Assembly: GCA_963971285.1 (NCBI GenBank)
Contig: OZ020260.1
Span: 6,234,798 to 6,298,797, forward strand
Source: Astropecten irregularis
Lineage: Eukaryota > Echinodermata > Asteroidea > Paxillosida > Astropectinidae
Length of the DNA: 64,000 bases
Direction: 5' to 3'
Every line of letters begins with the position of its first letter. The stretch's first letter is position 1. This document shows positions 55,730 through 64,000 of this stretch, one piece after another. A program made the position numbers and the translations under genes. The notes beneath the pieces were generated by a model. It saw nothing but the letters and a program-made list of their open reading frames with translations. It did no database searches and had not been told where the DNA came from.

Positions 55730-57270
55730 CTTTTTTATTCATTTTTCAAGTCGTTAGTCGGCAAAGACGTGGTGGTTGAGCTGAAAAATGACCTGAGGTA
55801 ATAACACATTCAATACAATTTTTCTGCCAGTTTCTTATTTCTGCAATTCTGCTCAAGACTATGAAGCTGAAAATGAGACTTGTGCAGAAAAATAATCTTG
55901 TTACCAAGATGTAAATGACCTTGTTGTCTAACATTACGGGAATTTGACCACGATTTTGTTTCAAGGATGTTTGTCAGTGGCTCCCTGGCTGTGATAAACT
56001 TTGCAGCAACATTACTGTACTTGTAAGGAGGCTTGACATTGCTTCCACAGTCCAATCACTCCACTGCGCCCAAGAAGGCGATGGCCTCCGACTTGAGGCT
56101 TGTTGCTCGAGCATTTTCTTGCAGATGTTTAACTTATAATACCAAAATTATTCCAGCTTTCAGGGGTCGATTTCACCAAACTCATCGTAGCTAACTATCA
56201 ATTATAGGACTTAAGATGCATTGCAACCAACGGACTAGGATACGATGGGTCATCCTTAGTAACTCGAGTTACGATCAATTGCAGGGCTTCGTGAAATTGA
56301 CCCAGGAATCCATCAATTATATTCTGGGTCTGTTTGTGGGCTTTGTATTGTTTGTGGCATTGAGAATGGAGCCCATGTCAAGACTGGGGCTTTCTCAATA
56401 TAACAATGGTGATTTCCTTTGTTGTCGCATGGCTGTTTCCGTTTCGCCCCTTCAAATGATTGTGGAGACATTTCAGGTTCGGATTCTGTCATACTCTGTA
56501 CAAGTGCCCATTGCCAAAGAAAAACTGTCTTGCCGTTTACGAACCAAGTTCCTGTCCTGCCATGTATCAAGTGAATCTATTGCTACCCGTCAAGTATTCT
56601 TCCATTCAATTTGGCTACCTGGCAACTTGTTGAATGACTTTGACTATTAATGATTTTCCCTCATAGTATCTGTGGGACACTGCATTCGGTGGACCAGTTC
56701 TTGAACATCAAACTGTCCGACATCAGCGTGACGGATCCAGAGAAATACCCACACATGGTGAGTAAATGTGCTCTTGGTCTTTAAAAAGTCACAAAAGAAT
56801 GGCCAAAGAATAGCACTCATACTTGGTCTATTCCAACATGTACATACATGTAACACATCTCAAGCTTAAAATTGGTTGGTAATCCTGTTTCATCAAGAAC
56901 AGTGAAGAAAGACTTTTCATGCTTAATGCAAATTTTGTGCTTAATCAGCTCTATGAAATTGGCTCCAGGTTGTCTTCCCTGGACTTGTTTCTTCAGTCTG
57001 CATACGTACTTCATACAAAAGACGAAGAAGAACTAGAAGTAGAAATAGAAGTACACAAGTCATTGGAACTCTATTTTCCCTCTGTACGAGCCCAGTACAT
57101 TCACTATTCAACCTCATAGTTCTTTTAAACCTGTTTTCACACAGCTGTCGGTCAAGAACTGTTTCATCCGCGGCTCCGTGGTCCGTTACGTACAGCTACC
57201 CGCCGACGAGTGCGACACACAGCTGCTCCAAGATGCTGCTAGGAAAGAGGCTGCTCAGAGTAAACAGTAG
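55730..57270 (+). CDS. LSM2: U6 snRNA-associated Sm-like protein LSM2
   Basis: Subunit of the Lsm1-7 (mRNA decay) and Lsm2-8 (U6 snRNA) rings. Three exons seen: 55730-55797, 56667-56757, 57145-57270 (68, 91, 126 nt; phases agree). They encode LFYSFFKSLVGKDVVVELKN, ICGTLHSVDQFLNIKLSDIS, VTDPEKYPHM, LSVKNCFIRGSVVRYVQLPA and end with DAARKEAAQSKQ. With the initiator Met the protein is 95 residues, the same as human, with only a few substitutions. The exon begins exactly after the Met codon, so the ATG lies alone in an upstream exon that I could not place among several ATG|GT candidates. Both Sm motifs are present. A polyadenylation-like AATAAA lies near 58144. Upstream neighbour PSMB1 is divergent. 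Confidence 0.95.
56161..56303. mobile_element. Small inverted-repeat element in LSM2 intron
   Basis: CAGGGGTCGATTTCACCAAA at the left pairs with TTCGTGAAATTGACCCAGG at the right; inner AGTTACGATCAATTGCAG and TAGCTAACTATCAATTATAG extend the pairing. hAT-like CAGGGG end. Open frames nearby are not supported as exons. Confidence 0.65.
56862..56970. mobile_element. MITE family C, right-end fragment in LSM2 intron
   Basis: TTGGTTGGTAATCCTGTTTC, AAGACTTTTCATGCTTAATG and AATCAGCTCTATGAAATTGG are the right half of family C. Confidence 0.7.
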
Positions 57271-58717
57271 CCAACCTGCCGTCTTTGTAAATATGTAGCT
57301 TTGTAATTATCGACTTGGTAGTCTTATTGTTTTGTTTTGCCCTTATGTGGTGAATGGAGTGAATGTGGTGAGTAACAGCAACAACAAAAGTCAACCAATT
57401 GGCAATTGTCTGTTAAATTGAGCCATCCACGCACACGTGTTTAAACACCTACAATCGTGGACCCCAAATTGTTCCTATTTTGTTTGGACGTAAACTTTTT
57501 GGCAGCAGCTCCATTAGTTTTGTACATGCTTTCCAATCGTGGACCTTTTCCCATTCATGAACCATATTTTTGTTATAAGTCCACGGTTTGAATGCCAATA
57601 CAAATTCATGTTTTCACTTTGTTTTACGTACACCTGTGATATTCCTTTGTTCTTGTGTACTTAACGGATTGAGTTTCAAGCCTTTGTTTCATCATCTCCC
57701 CCTCGAGTCGAAATTCACAACAGATAATGACAAATTAAAAATCATTTCATATTTGAGAAATGTGAGGCCACACTAGGTCTCTGGAAAATGCTTTTTGTTC
57801 ACTTGTTTTGAGGTTTCACATTGGGGTAGCTTTACACAACAGGTACATTTTTAATTCTTCAAGAATTTTGTGAGAATGTTTTCATTCTGTCCAATTTTGA
57901 GAAATCAGTGATTCTGCCCTGTATACGAAGAACAAGAAAGTATTTTTTAGTCTGTCTTAGTTCGTCTCAACATTTGATTGCATATTTCCATATCTTTAAT
58001 ACTTTTTATTTGTTGATTAGTTCCAAATTGTGTTCATATTGATGTCTGAGAAATCATCTGATGGAGATTGTTCCTGCTAAGAGTTTGTTTATCAGAGATA
58101 GATAAGCATCATGTATATAAAACTTTTCTAAACTATTAAATGAAATAAAAAAGTCACAGTTAAGTACTGTATTCAGTATTGAATGAGTTGTCTTGAATTC
58201 TGTCTACATGTATAGTCTTTTCTCAAGAGTCAATGTTAAATGTTATGGACTAAAATGGATTATGTTCAGTACTTGACAATGATTTATTACTATACCGTGT
58301 CGCAGTGAAACATGAAGACATCAACGAGTCCATACGCCTTATTCATGACACATCCATTTTTGTCACCTTCCTTGTATACCTGTTGGAAACGATAACACCA
58401 ATTCTAAAAAGAAAACGGGTACCAGACTATTTTGCATCCAAGCTTCGGTTTGATTGCACTGCTTCGAATGGGGATGGATGCACCGTGAATAAGGTCTATA
58501 CCCTTTTTACTCAAAGCTAAAGTAGTCTTTGTTTTCACCAAAATCTGACCATGCATACATGTATACAGTCCATGCAGTTTTTACTCAAACTGACTCGTGG
58601 CTTGTTTCCCGAATTTAACTATTTATGAAAAAGGACAATTAAGTCACACAGAAAAACATTTGGTGCCTTGCACCTATAATTCTTGTAATGTCTTATGAAA
58701 GTTACTGCCTGGTCATC
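57271..58717 (+). other. LSM2 3' UTR and intergenic
   Basis: AT-rich and without repeats I recognise. TATTAAATGAAATAAAAAAG near 58135-58155 is a plausible polyadenylation signal for LSM2, which would give a 3' UTR of about 880 bases. Later short frames are unsupported. Confidence 0.45.
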
Positions 58718-58935
58718 TGGAGCCAATTTCATTGAGCTGCTTATTAAAGCAAAAACATTTGCTTAAGCACAAAAAACCTTGGTAAATAAAATCAATATGC
58801 TCAGCAAACAGTGGCTAACTACAAGTCAGAAGCAGTAAACATCATTAACATTTGGTTGGAAATCCTGTTTGATCAAGGAAGACTTTTCATGCTTAATCAA
58901 TTTAATTTGTTTTTGTTTAATCAGCTCTGTCTGCC
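58718..58935. mobile_element. MITE family C, right end eroded
   Basis: GGAGCCAATTTCATTGAGCT at the left, AAGCAAAAACATTTGCTTAA, GTTGGAAATCCTGTTTGATC and TTAATCAGCTCTGTCTGCC at the right, where the terminal repeat breaks off. Confidence 0.75.
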
Positions 58936-59098
58936 GAGGTTAGCTTTGATGATCATATATCACCAAGATTCGAAATACAAGTACATCAATAAACTGTTGG
59001 AAATGAATGAAAGACCTGAAATAATGTAAACTGCACACAATTTATAGGAGGGTCTGACATTTCAATCCTAGCAGGATCTTTCTCAAAGGCTTCTCAAA

Positions 59099-59232
59099 AG
59101 TTCTATCATACTTTGGTAGGAAACTAAAACAAACATGTTCACAGACTTACATATAAAGAAAGGTCTGGTACAAACACACCATTAATAAATTGTCTGCATG
59201 AAATGCTGTATTTTTCCAGAAATGAGTAATCA
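59099..59232 (-). mobile_element. TTAA MITE family A, end fragment
   Basis: AAGTTCTATCATACTTTGGT, ACATGTTCACAGACTTACAT and CTGCATGAAATGCTGTATTT are one arm of the family; the other arm is absent. It sits 60 bp downstream of the DNLZ stop. Confidence 0.65.
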
Positions 59233-59294
59233 TTTCTTCAACTGCCACTGTTCTACCTCATCTATATTTGAAGCTTGCCAGCTATTAGACCAAG

Positions 59295-60147
59295 TCACTT
59301 CTTCTCATTTTCCAGTTGTGATAATTCTAAGACGTCACCTTCGTCTATGCTCTGTTTGACTGATTCACCTTTCGCTGCAAGAATCTCCTCAATGTTTCTG
59401 CATGGATGGTAAAAAAGAAAGAATTACATGTATCTCAACTGTTAAGATGATGACACAAGAATGGCTGAGCAGGACCAACCCATCATACATGCCAGTATGC
59501 AGGCATGTCAAACAGCTTCTTTTCAACTGCGGCAACAATACTAATCAGTCTGCCAACCAAATCGGCACGCTACTCGAACAACTTCTCCGAGAGAATGAAT
59601 TTTGCCGAGAGGCAAGGAGTAGAAAATTTGTATAATGAAGCTCAAAAATAAGCTTCCATTTAATGGCCCCACAACTGTGGTTGAAGTAGAATTATGAATG
59701 AATGAACCCATCAAACATGTAGAGTAGATGGTTTGCATATGACATAATCAATGGGAATATATTGGGCATAGATCTTCCTAGTGCATTTTTGTATCGCACA
59801 ACTTTGCGTTATGCATAAGCCCCACGTGCTGGCCACGCAGCACAGATCAATTTCACAAACTCCTTTAAAGATTGGTCAGTATATAACAACTCAAGCTGCA
59901 TTGAGAATTGGCCATGTCCTACAAATCATCTATTGAGTGCTTATGGGGGTTTACGAAACAAAGGCTTAGGCTCCGGCTCTAGCTCCATTTCAAGAATCCA
60001 TTCGAAAATAACAGGTATCAAAATAGAGGCTTTTGGCTATGGTTTGGAAGTAGATGCTCTGGTTTGAAAAGGAAAACAGAGCTTCAGCTTCAATGAAAAA
60101 CCACATTCTATATTTTCAGTATATGGATTACAGAGCTGGAACCTGAC

Positions 60148-60182
<35 letters not shown>

Positions 60183-61238
60183 CCATTTTGTAAAACCTCT
60201 ATGTGTCAAGTGGGACTCGGAGTGTTGAAGATTATTGTGCTATACAAATGTGTGTTTAAGCAATTGTCATTGAAAAGTGAACAAAGTAAACGACCTCCTA
60301 CAGGAGGTCGCCGGTTCGAATCGGCCGCTCCTGTCAATTTTTTTTTGTTCACTTTTCAATGACTTTAAATTCAGTCAGTTTCCCTAGTGGTTATTTGATG
60401 ATTAGTTTAAGCAATGGTAGACTTTGGAGAACCGGTCTTCAAGTCAACAGCACACGCGCACGCAAGTCGCGTACGCATGCGTAAAACAACGCGTGCATGC
60501 TCACAATTGCGTGCGCGTGCGCTCTTAACTTGAAGACCGGTTCTCCAAAGTCTCCCATTGTGTGAGATTCTCCCTGGTGATAGTTTACCTCCCACCAGCT
60601 TCTGCAAACCATCCCAAGTTATCAGCGATGAGGTGATTCTTGCTGCATCCGGGGCACTTCACGATGACCACGCCCTTCTCGTACCCCACCCTGGAGATGG
60701 TCTTCATTGATCTGGTGCTGCAGACTTTACAAGTGAAGACCAGCTGAAGCCGTTCTGCTTCGGGCAGTTTCCCCAAGGCGGTCTTCGTCATTGCCTCATC
60801 CTGCGCATCCTTGCTGGAATCGCTACTGCAAAATAGTGTCTGCTCAGTGTGGAATGTTCTTGTGGTATACGAAGCCAGTCCCGGACGACGTATTAACAAA
60901 CTCATCCCCGAACTCATATCACCAGACATTTGACTGCAGAACCTATTTGGCCTTATCAGATGAATGTTCGGTACGGTATAACACTTTGAAGAATTGAGAC
61001 GCAATGGAGTCATTATTGAGCTGGAGCAATATGTTCTTTGCCCGGTTATATGTAGTGCTTTCACACTAGTCACTGTTAGTGATTCTGAATGGTGAGGTCG
61101 TAATGACTCTGATGAACTTGCGAAGCACTTGGACCTCATCATCACCGACTTATGTTGTAAAACATCAGTCACAAGTAAGGCTTTTTGTCTGACGGTGGAC
61201 AATAAGAAAATTGCCCTTCTTGATAAGGAAGTAGTCAT
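59295..61238 (-). CDS. DNLZ: DNL-type zinc finger protein DNLZ (mitochondrial Hsp70 escort, Zim17/Tim15/HEP family)
   Basis: Zinc-binding co-chaperone that keeps mitochondrial Hsp70 soluble during protein import. Exons 61238-60589 and 59397-59295 join across a split Arg codon (AG|A) to give 250 residues; human has 178, the surplus being in the N-terminal part. The first 150 residues are Ser/Arg/Thr-rich and poor in acidic residues, as expected for a mitochondrial presequence (MTTSLSRRAIFLLSTVRQKA). The DNL domain has CKVCSTRS and CPGCSKNHLIADNLGWF, giving both CxxC zinc pairs and the DNL signature, followed by RNIEEILAAKGESV and an acidic tail ending ENEKK. An acceptor TTTCTTTTAATACAG at 61255 suggests a 5' UTR intron. 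The intron at 59398-60588 contains a SINE, a palindromic MITE and a GCCTGA microsatellite. Confidence 0.93.
60149..60182. repeat. GCCTGA microsatellite
   Basis: Five to six GCCTGA units in the DNLZ intron. Confidence 0.9.
60264..60403 (+). mobile_element. tRNA-derived SINE family 2, internally deleted
   Basis: CATTGAAAAGTGAACAAAGT at the left, CAGGAGGTCGCCGGTTCGAA (B box), TTTTGTTCACTTTTCAATGA and GTGGTTATTTGATGATTAG at the right. The A-box half is missing and the left sequence is the SINE tail in reverse, so it may be the remains of an inverted dimer like that at 27.5 kb. Confidence 0.7.
60411..60562. mobile_element. Palindromic MITE family D, copy 2 (DNLZ intron)
   Basis: AATGGTAGACTTTGGAGAAC, CGGTCTTCAAGTCAACAGCA at the left mirrors the right side AACTTGAAGACCGGTTCTCC, AAAGTCTCCCATTG. 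Core ACGCGCACGCAAGTCGCGTA. It ends 27 bp from the DNLZ exon 1 donor. Confidence 0.85.
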
Positions 61239-61635
61239 CGTGAAGGAAGTTAACCTGTATTAAAAGAAACAATATTATTATGATCAAATATTTAATTTAG
61301 TCTCTTTTTACAGGGGGGGGGGGGGATGGGTGGAGGGACAATGGAATGAAGGGGTGTGGCTTAACAGAAAGGAATGCACTGTGACGGACCAGAGGAAAGG
61401 CATACCTGGGCCGGATTTCACAAAGAGACTTAGAGACTAATCTTAAGATGACATCACCACAGTGAATTGCATTGTGACATCACACTTTGCTTAGCAATTA
61501 AGATTGGTTCATCCATAGAGCTAGGAACAGATTCATCTTAGTACTCAAAAGGGAAAGAATTCCACTGACAGCCATTACGGAAAAAGGGTTACTTCCTCTA
61601 AGAGTTAACTTATTGGGGGTATAAGTACACCGGAG

Positions 61636-61752
61636 TTTGGTTTAGTACACTCGGGTTAGCTGGTACCCGGCCTCTACTCACCTAGAATTTAGGTGAGTAG
61701 AATTCGAGGTGAGAAGAAGCTGGGTACCAGTTAACCTGAGTGTACTAAACTC
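61636..61752. repeat. 117-bp palindrome
   Basis: GTTTAGTACACTCGGGTTAG then CTGGTACCC at the left is mirrored by GGGTACCAGTTAACCTGAGT then GTACTAAAC at the right; the middle has its own palindrome CTACTCACCTAGAATTTAGG TGAGTAG. Confidence 0.85.
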
Positions 61753-61943
61753 AGAAACCCCAAGTTATTTATTGGATGCAAGTCATGATGAACTTCAATT
61801 TCAGGTGTATAATAACACTGGGGTAGCATATTTGAAAAGTGAGATTTTCACAGGGTTTTTTTACCCTACAATTATACACTTCGCCAAATGCAGCGGTAGC
61901 TATTTTTCTCAAAACGCCGTACATGTACGTGTGTCGGTCCCAT

Positions 61944-62006
61944 AATTCCTTCCTCCATGGTACAAGTAAGTAGGCCTAGCACGAGTACAACCATGGAGGA
62001 AGGAAC
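61944..62006. repeat. Short inverted repeat TTCCTTCCTCCATGG / CCATGGAGGAAGGAA
   Basis: Perfect 15-bp arms with a 30-base spacer containing AAGTAAGTAGGCCTAGCACG. May be a minimal foldback element; no target duplication seen. Confidence 0.7.
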
Positions 62007-62639
62007 GAACAAAAGTGATGACCGTCAGTAAATATGATAACCCTATTTAATTGGCATTTTAAAATTATAGTTACAACTTACATGTACATGTGTCATGGAC
62101 TTCATAGGCCTATTAATTACCTTTCAATGGACACTTCAACAAGATGTGTATGCGATCTTCAACCTTGCACACAGGATCTCTAATGCAATGCCCTTTTGGC
62201 TTTGGTGACAAGTACACAGCACAAACTGCACATGTTCTATAATGAATTTCAACAGTAGACTAGATTCCAGTCTCTATAGCGCGAATCAGTGTGTCAATGT
62301 TCTTCCAAAACCTTGTTCAATATTAAGGCTAGCGCATAGCACGGAGGTAGGAAATACTAACTGAAACACATCACGCCCATGAACGTGCCGAATAGAATAG
62401 TTCCAAATAAATTGAAATTGAGCAACATTCAATAATTATGTGGGTGGAAAACAAATAGTGTAGAGACTGGAAGATATCTATGCCTCTTGAGCATGTATCT
62501 GCCGCCCTCTGTCGTCGATTCGGTGGGACGTAGCAAGTAGTAGTAGCAAGTGTGCGGGTCACGCACATTAATACCTTTTTTTCTGTCACTCAATGAACTT
62601 GAACACTTTGCAGAAGAGGGTAAATTATTCCCCTGTAAC

Positions 62640-62802
62640 ATTTCTATAACTTGAATTTGGTTTTACTCTTTTTCTAAAGAAAAATACAGCATTTCATGCA
62701 GATTTTTCTACCTTCACCGTCTTTATACCCTGTAAATTATAGGTAAATCTGTGAAGATTTCTGTTTCGGCATGCACAAAGTATGATAGTAGTATAATAGT
62801 AC
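62640..62802 (+). mobile_element. TTAA MITE family A, right-half fragment
   Basis: ACTTGAATTTGGTTTTACTC, CAGCATTTCATGCAGATTTT, CTTCACCGTCTTTATACCCT and GCACAAAGTATGATAGTAG are right-half landmarks. Confidence 0.7.
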
Positions 62803-62846
62803 CCGGTTCAGTTTGACTTCAGGATTCAGGAAATAATTCATCCATT

Positions 62847-63190
62847 TAAAGGTAATATCAAAGAAATACATATTTAAGGGCAAAAATACCAAGAAAGATA
62901 TAGTAACAGTCATCTGTGAAAATGTCAGTCTCATACGTGCCCACTTTTTGAGAAACGAAGAAAAACGGTCACAGTACGCCTATTTCTAATTAAGTCTTTT
63001 CTCTTTTATTTTTGATCTTTTAAAAGATCAAAAATAATGTCGGTCTCTTTTCTGGATAAATACACAATTTCAGGCGGAAATCAGTTTAACGGTTTGTTTC
63101 TGCCACCACCATCTTCATACCCTGTAAGTTATACGTAAATCTGTGAACATGTCTGTTTTGGTTTCTTACCAAAGTATATACTACCTTTAA
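62847..63190 (+). mobile_element. TTAA MITE family A
   Basis: TTTAAAGGTAATATCAAAGA at the left (a short deletion removes the CATACTTTGG part), GGCAAAAATACCAAGAAAGA, central TTTGATCTTTTAAAAGATCA and right end CCAAAGTATATACTACCTTT AA. Confidence 0.8.
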
Positions 63191-63274
63191 TTGCCTGACA
63201 CAATCCTAAGTTATAATGATAAAGGCCTATCCATGTACTGCTCTGGAATCAAAATAAACAAACACAGAATAACA

Positions 63275-63796
63275 TTATTGTGCTTTCATATTACCAGTTC
63301 TGCATTGTTTTATTAAGAAACATCATAAACCGCGAATAATAAGCAATGATTCACTGACAACATTGGTATCTTTGAGTGAGGCATGATGTTATCTGAAAGT
63401 CAACTCTGAATTATAAAAATCAAAATCGCGATTGATTGGGTTATCCATTTTTGACCCAGTAGTATGGTATAGTGAAAGCTATTCGATTTTTCTATTCCAA
63501 ATTAATTTTTAGTCATTAATGTCTAAAGGCACCATTGCATAGAAAATTGCTAAAATTCGTCACAAATATTGCGGCAGCATAACAATTACACTGGATTCTA
63601 GATGAAAACATTTGCATTGAATAAATCTCAAGTATCAACATTTTATCCTTGTCATATGTTCAAATTGTTTGTCAACAGCAATTATAAGTTTTTAAAAAAT
63701 TGAATAAAGGTGTTTTTTTTTGTAAATTTTCATTTCAATTTTATTATAATTTTCATAAATTATGTTAAATATATAATTTGTTTGTTTTTGTATTTT
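63275..63796 (-). other. 3' flank of the second kinase gene (duplicate of 45578-46085)
   Basis: Reverse complement aligns block by block with the 3' flank of the first kinase gene, through AATAAAACAATGCAGAAC. Divergence is much higher than in the coding end, as expected for unconstrained sequence after an older duplication. Confidence 0.75.
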
Positions 63797-64000
63797 TTAG
63801 AATAACTGTCCGAATGTTCGGTTTGACATTATTGACAAATTTGGAGTGAAGGCTGTGCCAGCATTGGCTGCCGAACTCTTGATGGCCTTCTTCTGTTCCA
63901 GTCCAGTCTGGACTCCTTCTATCTCTTGTATGATAGACTGCAAAGACGGTCTGTCTTTCGGCACCAGTTGACATCGATGAGACAAGGTCTCAATAACTGC
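63797..64000 (-). CDS. Second copy of the Tyr/Pro-repeat kinase gene, C-terminal end only
   Basis: The minus strand from 64000 reads AVIETLSHRCQLVPKDRPSL, then QSIIQEIEGVQTGLEQKKAI and ends SIMSNRTFGQLF before a stop at 63797. This matches the last 68 residues of the gene ending at 45577 with about ten substitutions and one missing residue. It is the C-terminal end of the kinase domain (the KDRPS motif of subdomain XI) plus tail. The rest lies beyond the right edge, so it cannot be said whether it also has the Tyr/Pro repeats. It is open and shows constraint, so it is probably a gene and not debris. Confidence 0.85.
   Translation of the reverse strand, partial: AVIETLSHRCQLVPKDRPSLQSIIQEIEGVQTGLEQKKAIKSSAANAGTAFTPNLSIMSNRTFGQLF

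Noticed and set aside
56216-56650. 144-codon plus-strand frame in LSM2 intron
   Set aside because: Starts inside an inverted-repeat element and shows no family resemblance; LSM2 exons splice cleanly around it.

Overview
The window is eukaryotic nuclear DNA, most likely from a marine invertebrate deuterostome such as an echinoderm, hemichordate or lancelet; I cannot fix the species. The grounds are short coding exons with canonical GT/AG introns, single-copy metazoan housekeeping genes closest to the human proteins I remember, frequent CATGTACATGTA-type runs, and a very dense load of short non-autonomous DNA transposons (MITEs) and tRNA-derived SINEs. I saw no rRNA gene, true tRNA gene, CRISPR array or retroviral/LTR element.

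Layout. 0-4 kb: minus-strand gene for an arginine/serine-rich, RNA-binding-like protein that I do not recognise; its 3' end is off the left edge. 4-24 kb: gene desert with a cluster of TTAA-target MITEs (4.3-6.7 kb), a degenerate repeat array split by a 1.3-kb transposon (7.2-9.4 kb), small palindromic elements, an ATTTCGTTCCC-type repeat field (13.3-14 kb), a 3.7-kb satellite of 67-bp units with higher-order structure (16.07-19.74 kb) and two large inverted-repeat elements (20.2-21.0 and 21.1-22.9 kb). 24.4-25.3 kb: ZDHHC24-like palmitoyltransferase (+) followed by a GACCAGGGGCA minisatellite. 25.3-30 kb: repeats only, including a SINE inverted dimer and an element with a perfect 8-bp target duplication. 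30.6-34.2 kb: PPIL3 (-). 36.9-37.7 kb: intronless SLC25A26 (-). 40.4-45.6 kb: a 12-exon gene (+) for a 1122-residue protein with duplicated exon pairs, a 39-residue Tyr/Pro-rich tandem repeat and a C-terminal protein kinase domain. 47.5-53.7 kb: PSMB1 (-, six exons). 55.7-57.3 kb: LSM2 (+). 59.3-61.2 kb: DNLZ (-). 63.8-64.0 kb: the last exon of a second copy of the kinase gene (-), facing the first.

The conserved genes do not form a pathway: they cover spliceosome factors (PPIL3, LSM2, perhaps the RS-rich protein), the proteasome (PSMB1), mitochondrial import and SAM transport (DNLZ, SLC25A26) and palmitoylation (ZDHHC24). The least familiar content is the Tyr/Pro-repeat kinase and its inverted paralogue. 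They share not only the coding end but about 500 bp of 3' flank, so a duplication produced a tail-to-tail pair enclosing PSMB1, LSM2 and DNLZ.
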